From an uncultured Eubacteriaceae bacterium (GTDB taxonomy: Bacteria; Bacillota; Clostridia; Peptostreptococcales; Anaerovoracaceae): a stretch of 64,000 nt of DNA. Each line of letters starts with the position of its first letter. Position 1 is the first letter of the stretch. The notes beneath the pieces were generated by a model. The model was given only the letters and a program-made list of their open reading frames with translations, was not told the origin of the DNA and searched no databases. This document shows, in pieces, positions 7,824 to 14,974 of the stretch. The DNA lies in contig CAIFEY010000008.1 of assembly GCA_903789635.1 (NCBI GenBank), positions 1-64,000 on the forward strand. The letters run 5' to 3'. Both the position numbers and the translations under genes were made by a program.

Positions 7824-9701
7824 CTATTCCTGATAGATCGCGCCGAACGGGCAGCCTTCCATGCAGGCGCCGCACTTCAGACACTTCATTGCGTCGATGA
7901 CATATGGGTGTTTCAGTTCTCCCGTGATCGCATCTGCCGGGCAGTTTCTCGCGCACTTGGAGCAGCCCTTGCACTTGTCCGGGTTGATCTTGTACGTAAG
8001 CAGATCCTGACAGACATGCGTGCGGCAGCGTTTCTCTTCGATATGCTCACGGAACTCGTCTCCAAATCCGTTCAGCGCACTGATGACCGGCTTAGGAGCT
8101 CCCTTTCCGAGTCCGCAAAGAGCCGTGTTCTCGATCATGTCGGCGAGCTCACGCAGCTCGTCCAGGTCGGACATCTGTCCTTCTCCGTGTACGATTCTTT
8201 CCATGATCTCCAGCATGCGCTTGGTTCCCTCGCGGCACGGCACGCACTTACCGCAGCTCTCACGCTGGGTGAAGTTCATGAAGAAGCGGGCCACCTCGAC
8301 CATGCAGGTGGAGTCGTCCATGACGACCAGTCCGCCGGATCCGATCATCGCGCCGATCTTCTTCAGGGAGTCGAAGTCCATGGAGCAGTCGAGGTCGTCC
8401 TCGGTCAGGCAGCCGCCGGAAGGTCCGCCGATCTGCACGGCCTTGAACTTCTTTCCGTCCTTGATGCCGCCTCCGATATCGTAGATGATCTCTCTAAGAG
8501 TGATTCCCATCGGGACCTCGATCAGTCCGGTGTTGTTCACGTTTCCGGTCAGGGCGAACGCCTTGGTTCCCGGGCTCGTCGCAAGACCGATGCTCTTGTA
8601 CCAGTCTGCACCGTTCTTGATGATCATCGGCACGTTCGCGTACGTCTCGACGTTGTTCAGGACGGTCGGCTTTCCGAACAGTCCCTGCTCGACCGTGCGC
8701 GGCGGCTTGACGCGCGGCATTCCGCGCTTTCCCTCGATGGATGCGGTCAGCGCCGATCCCTCTCCGCAGACGAACGCGCCGGCTCCGCGGTTGATGTGCA
8801 GGTGGAAGCTGAAGTCGGTGCCGAGGATGTTGTCCCCGAGGAGCCCGAGGTGCTCCGCCTGCTCGATCGCAATCTCAAGGCGCTTGACCGCGAGCGGATA
8901 CTCCGCGCGGACGTAGATGTAGCCTTCCTTCGCCTGCACGGCGTAGGCGGCGATCATCATGCCCTCGATCATGCGGTGCGGGTCACCTTCCATGACGCTT
9001 CGGTCCATGAACGCGCCCGGGTCTCCCTCGTCACCGTTGCAGACGACGTAGCGCGTCTTCTCCTTCTGGCCGGCGACCTGCGTCCACTTGCGTCCGGTCG
9101 GGAAGCCAGCGCCTCCTCTTCCTCTCAAATTGGAGTCGGAGATGATGCGGATAACTTCCTCCGGCGGCATCTCGAACAGCGCCTTCTCGAACGACTGATA
9201 GTCGCCGACCGCGAGCGCCTCCTCGATGTGCTCGGCGTCGATGTGACCGCAGTTCTTCAGGACGAGGCGCGTCTGGCGCGCGTAGAACGGGATCTCCTCC
9301 TCGGTCTGGTAGACTTTGTCATCCTGCTTGTACATCAGGCGCTCGACCGGCTTTCCGGCGAGTACAGAAGTCTGGAAAATCTCCTCGCAGTCCTCCAGGT
9401 TCGTCTTCAGGTAAAGGTAATTGAACGGCTCGATACGGACGAGCGGTCCCATCTCGCAGAATCCGTGACAGCCGCTCTTCTTGACGCCCGTGTGGGCGAT
9501 CTCCTCGCCGAACTCGACCTGAATGTCGTGGTTTCCGCAGTAAGCGGCCGTCAGTTCCTTCATCTTCTCAAAGATCTGCTGGGATCCGCCGGCGAGACAT
9601 CCCGTGCCTCCGCAGACCAGGATCCTCCTCGTCTCCGCATTGCGTCTCCTGACGCAGTCCTCGCGCAGCATGTCCAGCTGCGTTCTGTTTTCCAGTCTCA
9701 T
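7824..9701 (-). CDS. hydB: HydB, NuoF-like NADH/flavin subunit, copy 2
   Basis: Identical to copy 1 in protein and DNA: thioredoxin-like [2Fe-2S] domain, NuoF NADH/FMN core, NuoF [4Fe-4S] site and two C-terminal [4Fe-4S] motifs. The one-base overlap with hydC (TAATG) and the 27-base gap to hydA are also kept. The whole gene lies inside the perfectly identical block, as expected for a very recent duplication or for gene conversion between older copies. Confidence 0.94.
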   Translation of the reverse strand: MRLENRTQLDMLREDCVRRRNAETRRILVCGGTGCLAGGSQQIFEKMKELTAAYCGNHDIQVEFGEEIAHTGVKKSGCHGFCEMGPLVRIEPFNYLYLKTNLEDCEEIFQTSVLAGKPVERLMYKQDDKVYQTEEEIPFYARQTRLVLKNCGHIDAEHIEEALAVGDYQSFEKALFEMPPEEVIRIISDSNLRGRGGAGFPTGRKWTQVAGQKEKTRYVVCNGDEGDPGAFMDRSVMEGDPHRMIEGMMIAAYAVQAKEGYIYVRAEYPLAVKRLEIAIEQAEHLGLLGDNILGTDFSFHLHINRGAGAFVCGEGSALTASIEGKRGMPRVKPPRTVEQGLFGKPTVLNNVETYANVPMIIKNGADWYKSIGLATSPGTKAFALTGNVNNTGLIEVPMGITLREIIYDIGGGIKDGKKFKAVQIGGPSGGCLTEDDLDCSMDFDSLKKIGAMIGSGGLVVMDDSTCMVEVARFFMNFTQRESCGKCVPCREGTKRMLEIMERIVHGEGQMSDLDELRELADMIENTALCGLGKGAPKPVISALNGFGDEFREHIEEKRCRTHVCQDLLTYKINPDKCKGCSKCARNCPADAITGELKHPYVIDAMKCLKCGACMEGCPFGAIYQE

Positions 9702-10180
9702 TATTCATTCTCCTTCCGCAGCTGTTCAACGAGGCTCAGCATCTTCTCCGGGGTCATCTTCGGGTAAACCTTTCCGTTGACCGTGACGGCCGGCGCGAGT
9801 CCGCAGGCGCCCAGGCACGATACCGTCTCAAGCGTGAAGAGCTGGTCGTCCGTCGTGTGCTTCCTCTTGGACAGTCCCAGGTTCTCCGTCAGCGCCTCCA
9901 GGATCGGCATCGACTTTCTGACATGACAGGCAGTTCCGTCACAGACGCGGATGACGTATTTTCCCTTTGCTTCGAAGGAGAAATTTTCGTAAAAACTCGC
10001 TACGCTGTACGCCTTGGCTTCAGATATATTTAATTTATCGGCGACGTAGTCCAGAAGCTCCGGCGGAACATAAGTATAGGCTTCCTGAATATCTTGAATG
10101 ATCGGTATCAAGAAACGTTCTTCCTTTCCGCGAAGCTGGATGATGGCATCCGTCTTGTCGTAATACGATTGATCTAACAT
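9701..10180 (-). CDS. hydC: HydC, NuoE-like [2Fe-2S] subunit, copy 2
   Basis: Same 159-residue NuoE-like protein with the four cluster cysteines (C80, C85, C122, C126). The 3' part of the gene is identical to copy 1. From base 9853 to the start codon I count about 42 differences in 328 bases, mostly silent, giving seven substitutions. The sharp change from zero to about 13 % divergence inside the gene marks a conversion or recombination boundary. Promoter, candidate Rex operator and leader hairpin are present in the same arrangement as in copy 1. Confidence 0.94.
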   Translation of the reverse strand: MLDQSYYDKTDAIIQLRGKEERFLIPIIQDIQEAYTYVPPELLDYVADKLNISEAKAYSVASFYENFSFEAKGKYVIRVCDGTACHVRKSMPILEALTENLGLSKRKHTTDDQLFTLETVSCLGACGLAPAVTVNGKVYPKMTPEKMLSLVEQLRKENE

Positions 10181-10190
10181 AGTTTCTCAT

Positions 10191-10206
10191 GGATGCCTGT
10201 GCATCC
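10191..10206 (-). promoter_or_regulatory. Hairpin between SD and start codon of hydC copy 2
   Basis: GGATGC-ACAG-GCATCC on the minus strand forms a perfect six-pair stem between the SD (GGGAGGTG) and the ATG. It corresponds to the hairpin of copy 1; the one stem difference keeps pairing. Confidence 0.5.
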
Positions 10207-10229
10207 ACACCTCCCTTAAAAATTTTTTG

Positions 10230-10247
10230 TTGTTATCGAATAAACAT
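10230..10247 (-). promoter_or_regulatory. Candidate Rex operator, hyd copy 2
   Basis: TTGTTAT-CGAA-TAAACAT on the plus strand matches the Rex consensus at 11 of 14 positions. It begins 7 bases after the -10 box, almost the same place as in copy 1, though the surrounding bases have diverged. Confidence 0.55.
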
Positions 10248-10254
10248 CACGATA

Positions 10255-10283
10255 ATTTTACTCATGTTTGAGAAAAAATTCAA
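10255..10283 (-). promoter_or_regulatory. Promoter of hyd operon copy 2
   Basis: TTGAAT-N17-TAAAAT on the minus strand, aligned with the copy 1 promoter. Confidence 0.75.
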
Positions 10284-10545
10284 GGAAATATACAGAAAAC
10301 TATGCTCATCGAAAATGTTTTTTTCCATAGACAATTCCATCCTTAATATTGTGACCAAATTGACAATACTGATAATTTAAGGTTTCTATAGTTTATATCT
10401 GCAATCCTGATAAAATCTATGTAATTTAACCCATTTCAGGTGTACAGAAAGCAATGCAGTTTTTCCACCAACAGATCATAATTATGTCCATTGTCACTTT
10501 CTGCACATGCACAATCTATTTAGTTTTCCTCCTCTAACTTTCCGA
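10284..10545. other. AT-rich spacer upstream of hyd copy 2
   Basis: No gene is supported. The first 30 bases match the upstream flank of hyd copy 1. A good -35 hexamer (TTGACA) occurs on the plus strand near 10359 but has no convincing partner or gene. Confidence 0.4.
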
Positions 10546-11475
10546 TTATTTTCCCATCTTTCGGCAAAATCCGACCGCCCAGGAACCCGCGCACCGGGCT
10601 GCCGGATGACCGCTTTCCGCTGAACAGCAACGCCTTGCCCTGCGGGACGGGTAAATTTTGTCCAATAAAAAGACGCTGCCGACAGAAACTCTGACGGCGG
10701 CGCCGCTATTGTTAAGCAATTCACATTTAACTCTTTTTATCTGACTGGCGGCTTCTCGCTTCTGGTCGGCAATCCGCCTCGCCGCGCCCCCGTGCCGTGG
10801 GTAGAGCCGCACGTACGGGAAGAAAAACGACACGATCGGAAGGATCAGGAACATGTAGATCGCCGGCTTGGTGAAGAAGAACGATAGCACCATCAGCACA
10901 CCGTTCAGCACGATGCCCCAGAAGATGCGCAGGAGCATGAACCCCCGGTAGACCGTCGAGTACAGCTTGAGCTTTTTTCGGTGTGCGACGAAGAACACGA
11001 GCGCCTCCAGCACTGTCGCGACGAAGTAGACGAAGCCGAAGTTGATCACCGCCCTCCTGTTCATGTCGGCCATGATCCACTTGGTCATGATCGGGATCAG
11101 CGCGAGCGCCGCGAGGAACAGGAAGTCGGAGACGACGACCCAGTGATCGGCCTCTTCAAACGTCGTGAAAGTCCGGTGCAGCTCGTACCAGAAGTCCGCG
11201 ACCATGAAGAAGCTCACGATGAAGATGAAGATGTTCTCCCTGAACGCGTGGATGCTGTACGTGTCCGACGGGTACGGGATCCCCAGGATCATGATCGTGA
11301 TGAAGATCGCGATGACCCCGTCGTTGAAGTTCTCCAGGTGCGCCTTCAGCCGGCCCCCTAGCTCCTTCCGGTGCGAGATGATCGATTCCTCCAGCTCCCG
11401 GACCTCCTCCTCGTCCATCTGCGCGCGCCGGCGCAGCTCCTCTTCGATTCGTTTTTCCCTTCTCGTCTTACTCAT
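10546..11475 (-). CDS. TMEM175-like (DUF1211) membrane protein, putative K+ channel
   Basis: A charged N-terminus (about 45 residues) is followed by LENFNDGVIAIFITIMIL, which fits the first-helix signature of bacterial TMEM175 channels (F-S-D-G-V-x-A-I), with N in place of S. About six hydrophobic segments follow, up to residue 230. The family conducts K+ in other species; this is inferred here. The last 40-odd residues (from LLDKIYPSRRARR) are Arg- and Cys-rich and unlike a membrane protein tail. They are translated from an intergenic repeat element (10562-10663), so the native end may be earlier and the stop lost. The gene starts 19 bases after ferritin and is probably cotranscribed with it. 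Confidence 0.75.
   Translation of the reverse strand: MSKTRREKRIEEELRRRAQMDEEEVRELEESIISHRKELGGRLKAHLENFNDGVIAIFITIMILGIPYPSDTYSIHAFRENIFIFIVSFFMVADFWYELHRTFTTFEEADHWVVVSDFLFLAALALIPIMTKWIMADMNRRAVINFGFVYFVATVLEALVFFVAHRKKLKLYSTVYRGFMLLRIFWGIVLNGVLMVLSFFFTKPAIYMFLILPIVSFFFPYVRLYPRHGGAARRIADQKREAASQIKRVKCELLNNSGAAVRVSVGSVFLLDKIYPSRRARRCCSAESGHPAARCAGSWAVGFCRKMGK
10562..10663. repeat. Intergenic inverted-repeat element E1
   Basis: Ends CGGCAAAATCC and AAATTTTGTCC are imperfect inverted repeats about 100 bases apart, with small hairpins inside (CCCG...CGGG, GCTGAACAGC). On the minus strand the right end, CTGGGCGGTCGGATTTTGCC, resembles elements at 17976 and 38105. The element lies inside the 3' end of the TMEM175-like ORF. 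Confidence 0.5.
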
Positions 11476-11494
11476 CCTGTATTCCGGTTAAGCC

Positions 11495-12007
11495 CTACAG
11501 CGTCAGTGACGGCGCGGTGTAAACCCTGGTCAAAAGCTCCTGGTTCAGCGCGTACAGGCCCTTCGGATCTCCGCCGAACAGCTCGAACTTTCTGATCAGG
11601 TCCTGGACGTTCTTCTCTTCCTCGCCCTGCTCCTTGACGAACCAGTCGAGGCACTGCATCGTGCGGAAGTCATCGACCTCGTTCGCGGCCTTATAGATCT
11701 TATTGACGCAGCCGGTGATGTACCGCTCGTGCTCGAGTCCCGCATCGAGAGGGTCCTTGAGGCTGTTGTATGTCTGATTCGGCGCATCGACGGTGCCGAA
11801 GGTGACGCGAACGCCGTTGTTGATCAGATACTGTCTCAGCAGCATCGCGTGATCACGCTCCTCCTGGGCCTGGATGTCGTACCAGTTCGCGAACCCGTCG
11901 AGCCCCTGATCGTTATAGTAATTCGAGAAGTCCAAATATAGATAAGCGGAATAAAATTCCGTAGTCACCTGCTCATTGATTAACTCTGCTACTTTCTTAT
12001 CCAGCAT
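11495..12007 (-). CDS. ftnA: Non-haem ferritin
   Basis: Stores iron as ferric mineral inside a 24-subunit shell after oxidising Fe(II). The 170 residues form the four-helix ferritin fold with the expected ferroxidase ligands: E17 in TTEFYSAYLY, E50 and H53 in QEERDHAMLL, E94 in LEHERY, and a Gln near residue 127 in VKEQGEEEK. No haem-binding Met marks it as a bacterioferritin. SD AAAGGAAG precedes the ATG. It is the first gene before the TMEM175-like gene. In an anaerobe rich in Fe-S enzymes it would buffer iron and limit peroxide damage. I saw no clear Fur box in the 186-base upstream spacer. Confidence 0.9.
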   Translation of the reverse strand: MLDKKVAELINEQVTTEFYSAYLYLDFSNYYNDQGLDGFANWYDIQAQEERDHAMLLRQYLINNGVRVTFGTVDAPNQTYNSLKDPLDAGLEHERYITGCVNKIYKAANEVDDFRTMQCLDWFVKEQGEEEKNVQDLIRKFELFGGDPKGLYALNQELLTRVYTAPSLTL

Positions 12008-12193
12008 GATAAAACTTCCTTTCTGTAAAATCTCTATCTGCGTGTCCGGGCAATCTGCTACGGAGTACGTCTTTCCCCTTGGTCAGCACGCGAGTAAACA
12101 AGCGTGTCTGGAACGATTTCCCACATATATTGAATCTACCCGATTTCCGGGCGGGTTAAAACCGTGTATCGAAAGTTGAACACTGAAATTTTA

Positions 12194-13138
12194 CTACCAG
12201 GAGAATTCTTCTATAATATCGGGATTCTCCGGTAATTCCGAGAATTCCCCACTCCTGTGCCGTCCCTTCTCCCGGAGCAGCATGCCTGCAATCTCGACGC
12301 GCCTCTCACGGCTCGCCCTGTCCGTGAACCGCTGCAGGTCCACTTCCTTGATCAGCCCGCCGTCGATCAGGAACGCCGCCGCCTTTCCGTCGCCCTTCGC
12401 AATCGCGATGTCGAGCAGGCTGCCTGCGCGCGCCCTGACGTATGCCGCGGTGTTCGGCCGCTGGTCTTCAAGCGCCTCGATGCTCTCGTATCCGGCTTTG
12501 CATTCGTCCGCGCAGCTTTCTTCGACAAAGTCTGCCCGCCCCGCCAATTCACCGCACCTGCCGTTCAGCCCATCCATGCACGTAAACGCCGCGAGCCGCT
12601 GCACCTGCCGCGGGCAGTCCGGGAACCGGTCATCCATGACCAGGACACCCGTAAGATCCACGCACGTCCTCAGCGCCTCCCTCGCGATGAAGCTGACGCT
12701 GCCCGGAAACGAGACCACGTTAAGGTCCCCGCAGCCGTAGAAGAACATCTCGTCGACCTGCCTGGTCCCCTCCGGAAGAACTGCCCTCTTCAGCCTCCAG
12801 CAATGCTGGAAGATCCCGCAGCCGACCTTCCGGACCGTTCGCGGGAACACGACCTCTTCCAGCGCGTGCAGCCCCGAGAAGCAGTAATTACCAATTTCTT
12901 CCACACCATCCGGCAGGACGATCCGCCGGACGTTCTCTATTCCACCATTGCCGTCTTTGCCGCCTTTGCAGTCAGTCCCGCCCTGCTGCCTCAGGTTCTC
13001 CGCGGTGACACGCAGAACCCCAGAAGGGATATATAATTCGCCCATTCCCGCAGCTGCGTCCGCCCGCAGAGGCGCCGCGGCAGCCTCCTCAGCGGCATTC
13101 CTGTTATCCACGCTTTCGATCTCGCTCAGCTTACTCAT
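12194..13138 (-). CDS. LRR (BspA-like) protein with ankyrin-like C-terminus
   Basis: Residues about 45-190 contain BspA-type leucine-rich repeats of the form 'L-P-x-G-V-x-x-I-x-x-x-x-F-x-x-C' (LPDGVEEIGNYCFSGL, FPRTVRKVGCGIFQHC, LPEGTRQVDEMFFYGC, FPGSVSFIAREALRTC). The C-terminal part looks like one or two ankyrin repeats (GSLLDIAIAKGDGKAAAFLID). Both modules bind proteins, and no signal peptide is seen, so it probably acts in the cytoplasm. I moved the start to ATG 13138, which overlaps the AAA ATPase stop by 8 bases (ATGAGTAA); the longer track ORF reads through the end of that gene. It is third in the VWA-MoxR-LRR operon and could be its substrate adaptor or client. Confidence 0.7.
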   Translation of the reverse strand: MSKLSEIESVDNRNAAEEAAAAPLRADAAAGMGELYIPSGVLRVTAENLRQQGGTDCKGGKDGNGGIENVRRIVLPDGVEEIGNYCFSGLHALEEVVFPRTVRKVGCGIFQHCWRLKRAVLPEGTRQVDEMFFYGCGDLNVVSFPGSVSFIAREALRTCVDLTGVLVMDDRFPDCPRQVQRLAAFTCMDGLNGRCGELAGRADFVEESCADECKAGYESIEALEDQRPNTAAYVRARAGSLLDIAIAKGDGKAAAFLIDGGLIKEVDLQRFTDRASRERRVEIAGMLLREKGRHRSGEFSELPENPDIIEEFSW

Positions 13139-14915
13139 CGGATTCTGTCCCTGCATACGGGCCCTCCTTCCGCTCTTCACGCAGGTCTTCCGACGGCTCT
13201 GCCGGTTTTTCTGAAGGCGCGCCGGAAACTGCGTCGGCAGGCGCGCCGGAAACCTCATTAGAAGAATCATCTCCAGGATCCGCGATTTCCGAAGCCTTAG
13301 GCTCGCGCGGCCTAAGATCCGCGGCAGACGAGGTCTCGTCTGCGGCCGTCGTCTTTGTCCTGTCCTGCGTCGGCGCTGCGTAGTTGTCTTCCTGGAGGCC
13401 GTGCAGCTTCCTTCGGATGGACGATCCCCTCGACGTGAACTGAAGCTTCTCGCTGTACTCGTCGTAGGCCTCGCAGCCGTAGCGGCCGATGAAGTCCGCG
13501 CAGTAGAAGTCGGCGGTGAGCTCGGTGACTAAAATCAGCATCTCGTGGGACAGCCCGTACGCCTGCTCGCAGAACGCGAAGGTGTGCGTGATCTCCCGGG
13601 AGGAGACGCGCACCAGGTGCCTCAGGTCGTGCAGCTGCTCGTTCATCCGTGACGCGATCAGGTCGCCGGCCAGGGTTCCCTTGTCGTCCCTGCCGCGCTC
13701 GCTGCCCTCGTGCAGGAGCTCCTTCACCCAGGAATCCAGCAGGCGGATCTCGGAGAAGCGGATCTTCTGCTGCTCCTTGTCCATGGATCCGGCTTCCTTT
13801 GCCTTAGCGAGGCCGTCCTGCATGTCCTCGCTCAGGTCCTGGAGGATGTTGATGATCTCGCCGTAGCGGTGGCGGGACGGCTGACCGACACTTTCGCGGA
13901 CACGTTTCTCCAGGTCCGCGAGGCCGGTGCGCCTCCTGTAAACCTCTTGAAGAGGTTCCTTCAGGCGCTCCAGGATCAGCTGAAGCAGCACCAGGCGCTC
14001 ATCAAGGGAGGCGTTATGGGCTCGGTCGATGGTTTCTTTGTCCGCCTTGCCTAATGCGATGCTGTCCACCGGGTAAACGCTCCGATACTCATAGAACAGG
14101 TCGCAGAACGCGGAAAAGTCCTTCGCGATCCGCTCGTTCTGGACGTACTGGCCGATCAGGCGCTCGTCGACCGGGAAGCCCTTCTTCTCGTAGAGCTTGA
14201 GCATGACGGAGAGGTCCATCCAGCCTCTTCCCGTCACGAACTCGGTGCCGTCCACGGTCGTCTCGACGCGGTAGAAGTCGTGCTTTCTGCCGTCCAGGTA
14301 GGCCAGGATCAGCGGGTGCACGCCCTGATTTACCGCGTACGACCGCCATGCATCGTAGTCAGGCTCGATCTCGATCTTCTTCACGCGGTCCCAGGTGACG
14401 ATGTCGAACTCCCTGGCCCCGGCGTTGTACTCCGGCGGGTTTCCAGCGGCGACGATGACCCAGCCGTCCGGGACCCTGTACTCGCCGAACGCCTTGAACT
14501 GCAGAAAGCGCAGCATCGACGGCGCGAGCGTCTCCGACACGCAGTTCAGCTCGTCCAGGAACAGGATGCCCTCCCTGACGGCGGTATCTTCCATAATCTG
14601 GTAAACTGACGCGATGATCTCGCTCATCGTGTACTCCGAGACCTTGTATTCCTTCCCCTGGTACGTCTTCTCCGTGATGAACGGGAGGCCGAGCGCGCTC
14701 TGCCTCGTGTGGTGCGTCATGGAGTAGGAGACAAAGGCGAGACCCAGCTCCTCCGCAGCCTGGCTCGCGATCGCCGTCTTGCCGATTCCCGGAGGCCCGA
14801 CGAGGAAGACCGGCCTCTGCTCCTCCAGCGGGATCACGTACTGCCCGTCCTCGTCCTTCTCCAGACAGCAGGCCGCCGCGTACTTCAGTTGTTCTTTTGC
14901 TTCGTTGATCTTCAT
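13131..14915 (-). CDS. MoxR-type AAA+ ATPase
   Basis: The 594-residue protein has Walker A GPPGIGKT (40-47), Walker B ILFLDELN (117-124) and sensor-1 AAGNPPEYN, as in the MoxR/AAA_5 branch. These ATPases act as chaperones that remodel or load cofactors into partners, usually with a VWA protein encoded next door. Here the VWA gene is directly upstream (59-base gap) and the LRR protein overlaps the 3' end. The middle (330-500) is helical and unassigned. The last 80 residues are Pro/Glu/Ala-rich and probably disordered. The large plus-strand ORFs over it are shadows. Confidence 0.85.
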   Translation of the reverse strand: MKINEAKEQLKYAAACCLEKDEDGQYVIPLEEQRPVFLVGPPGIGKTAIASQAAEELGLAFVSYSMTHHTRQSALGLPFITEKTYQGKEYKVSEYTMSEIIASVYQIMEDTAVREGILFLDELNCVSETLAPSMLRFLQFKAFGEYRVPDGWVIVAAGNPPEYNAGAREFDIVTWDRVKKIEIEPDYDAWRSYAVNQGVHPLILAYLDGRKHDFYRVETTVDGTEFVTGRGWMDLSVMLKLYEKKGFPVDERLIGQYVQNERIAKDFSAFCDLFYEYRSVYPVDSIALGKADKETIDRAHNASLDERLVLLQLILERLKEPLQEVYRRRTGLADLEKRVRESVGQPSRHRYGEIINILQDLSEDMQDGLAKAKEAGSMDKEQQKIRFSEIRLLDSWVKELLHEGSERGRDDKGTLAGDLIASRMNEQLHDLRHLVRVSSREITHTFAFCEQAYGLSHEMLILVTELTADFYCADFIGRYGCEAYDEYSEKLQFTSRGSSIRRKLHGLQEDNYAAPTQDRTKTTAADETSSAADLRPREPKASEIADPGDDSSNEVSGAPADAVSGAPSEKPAEPSEDLREERKEGPYAGTESDE

Positions 14916-14974
14916 TGCTTTCCTGCTTCCTTTATTTCCCTGCTTTCCAGCTTACTTCTGTGCTTCCCCACTTC

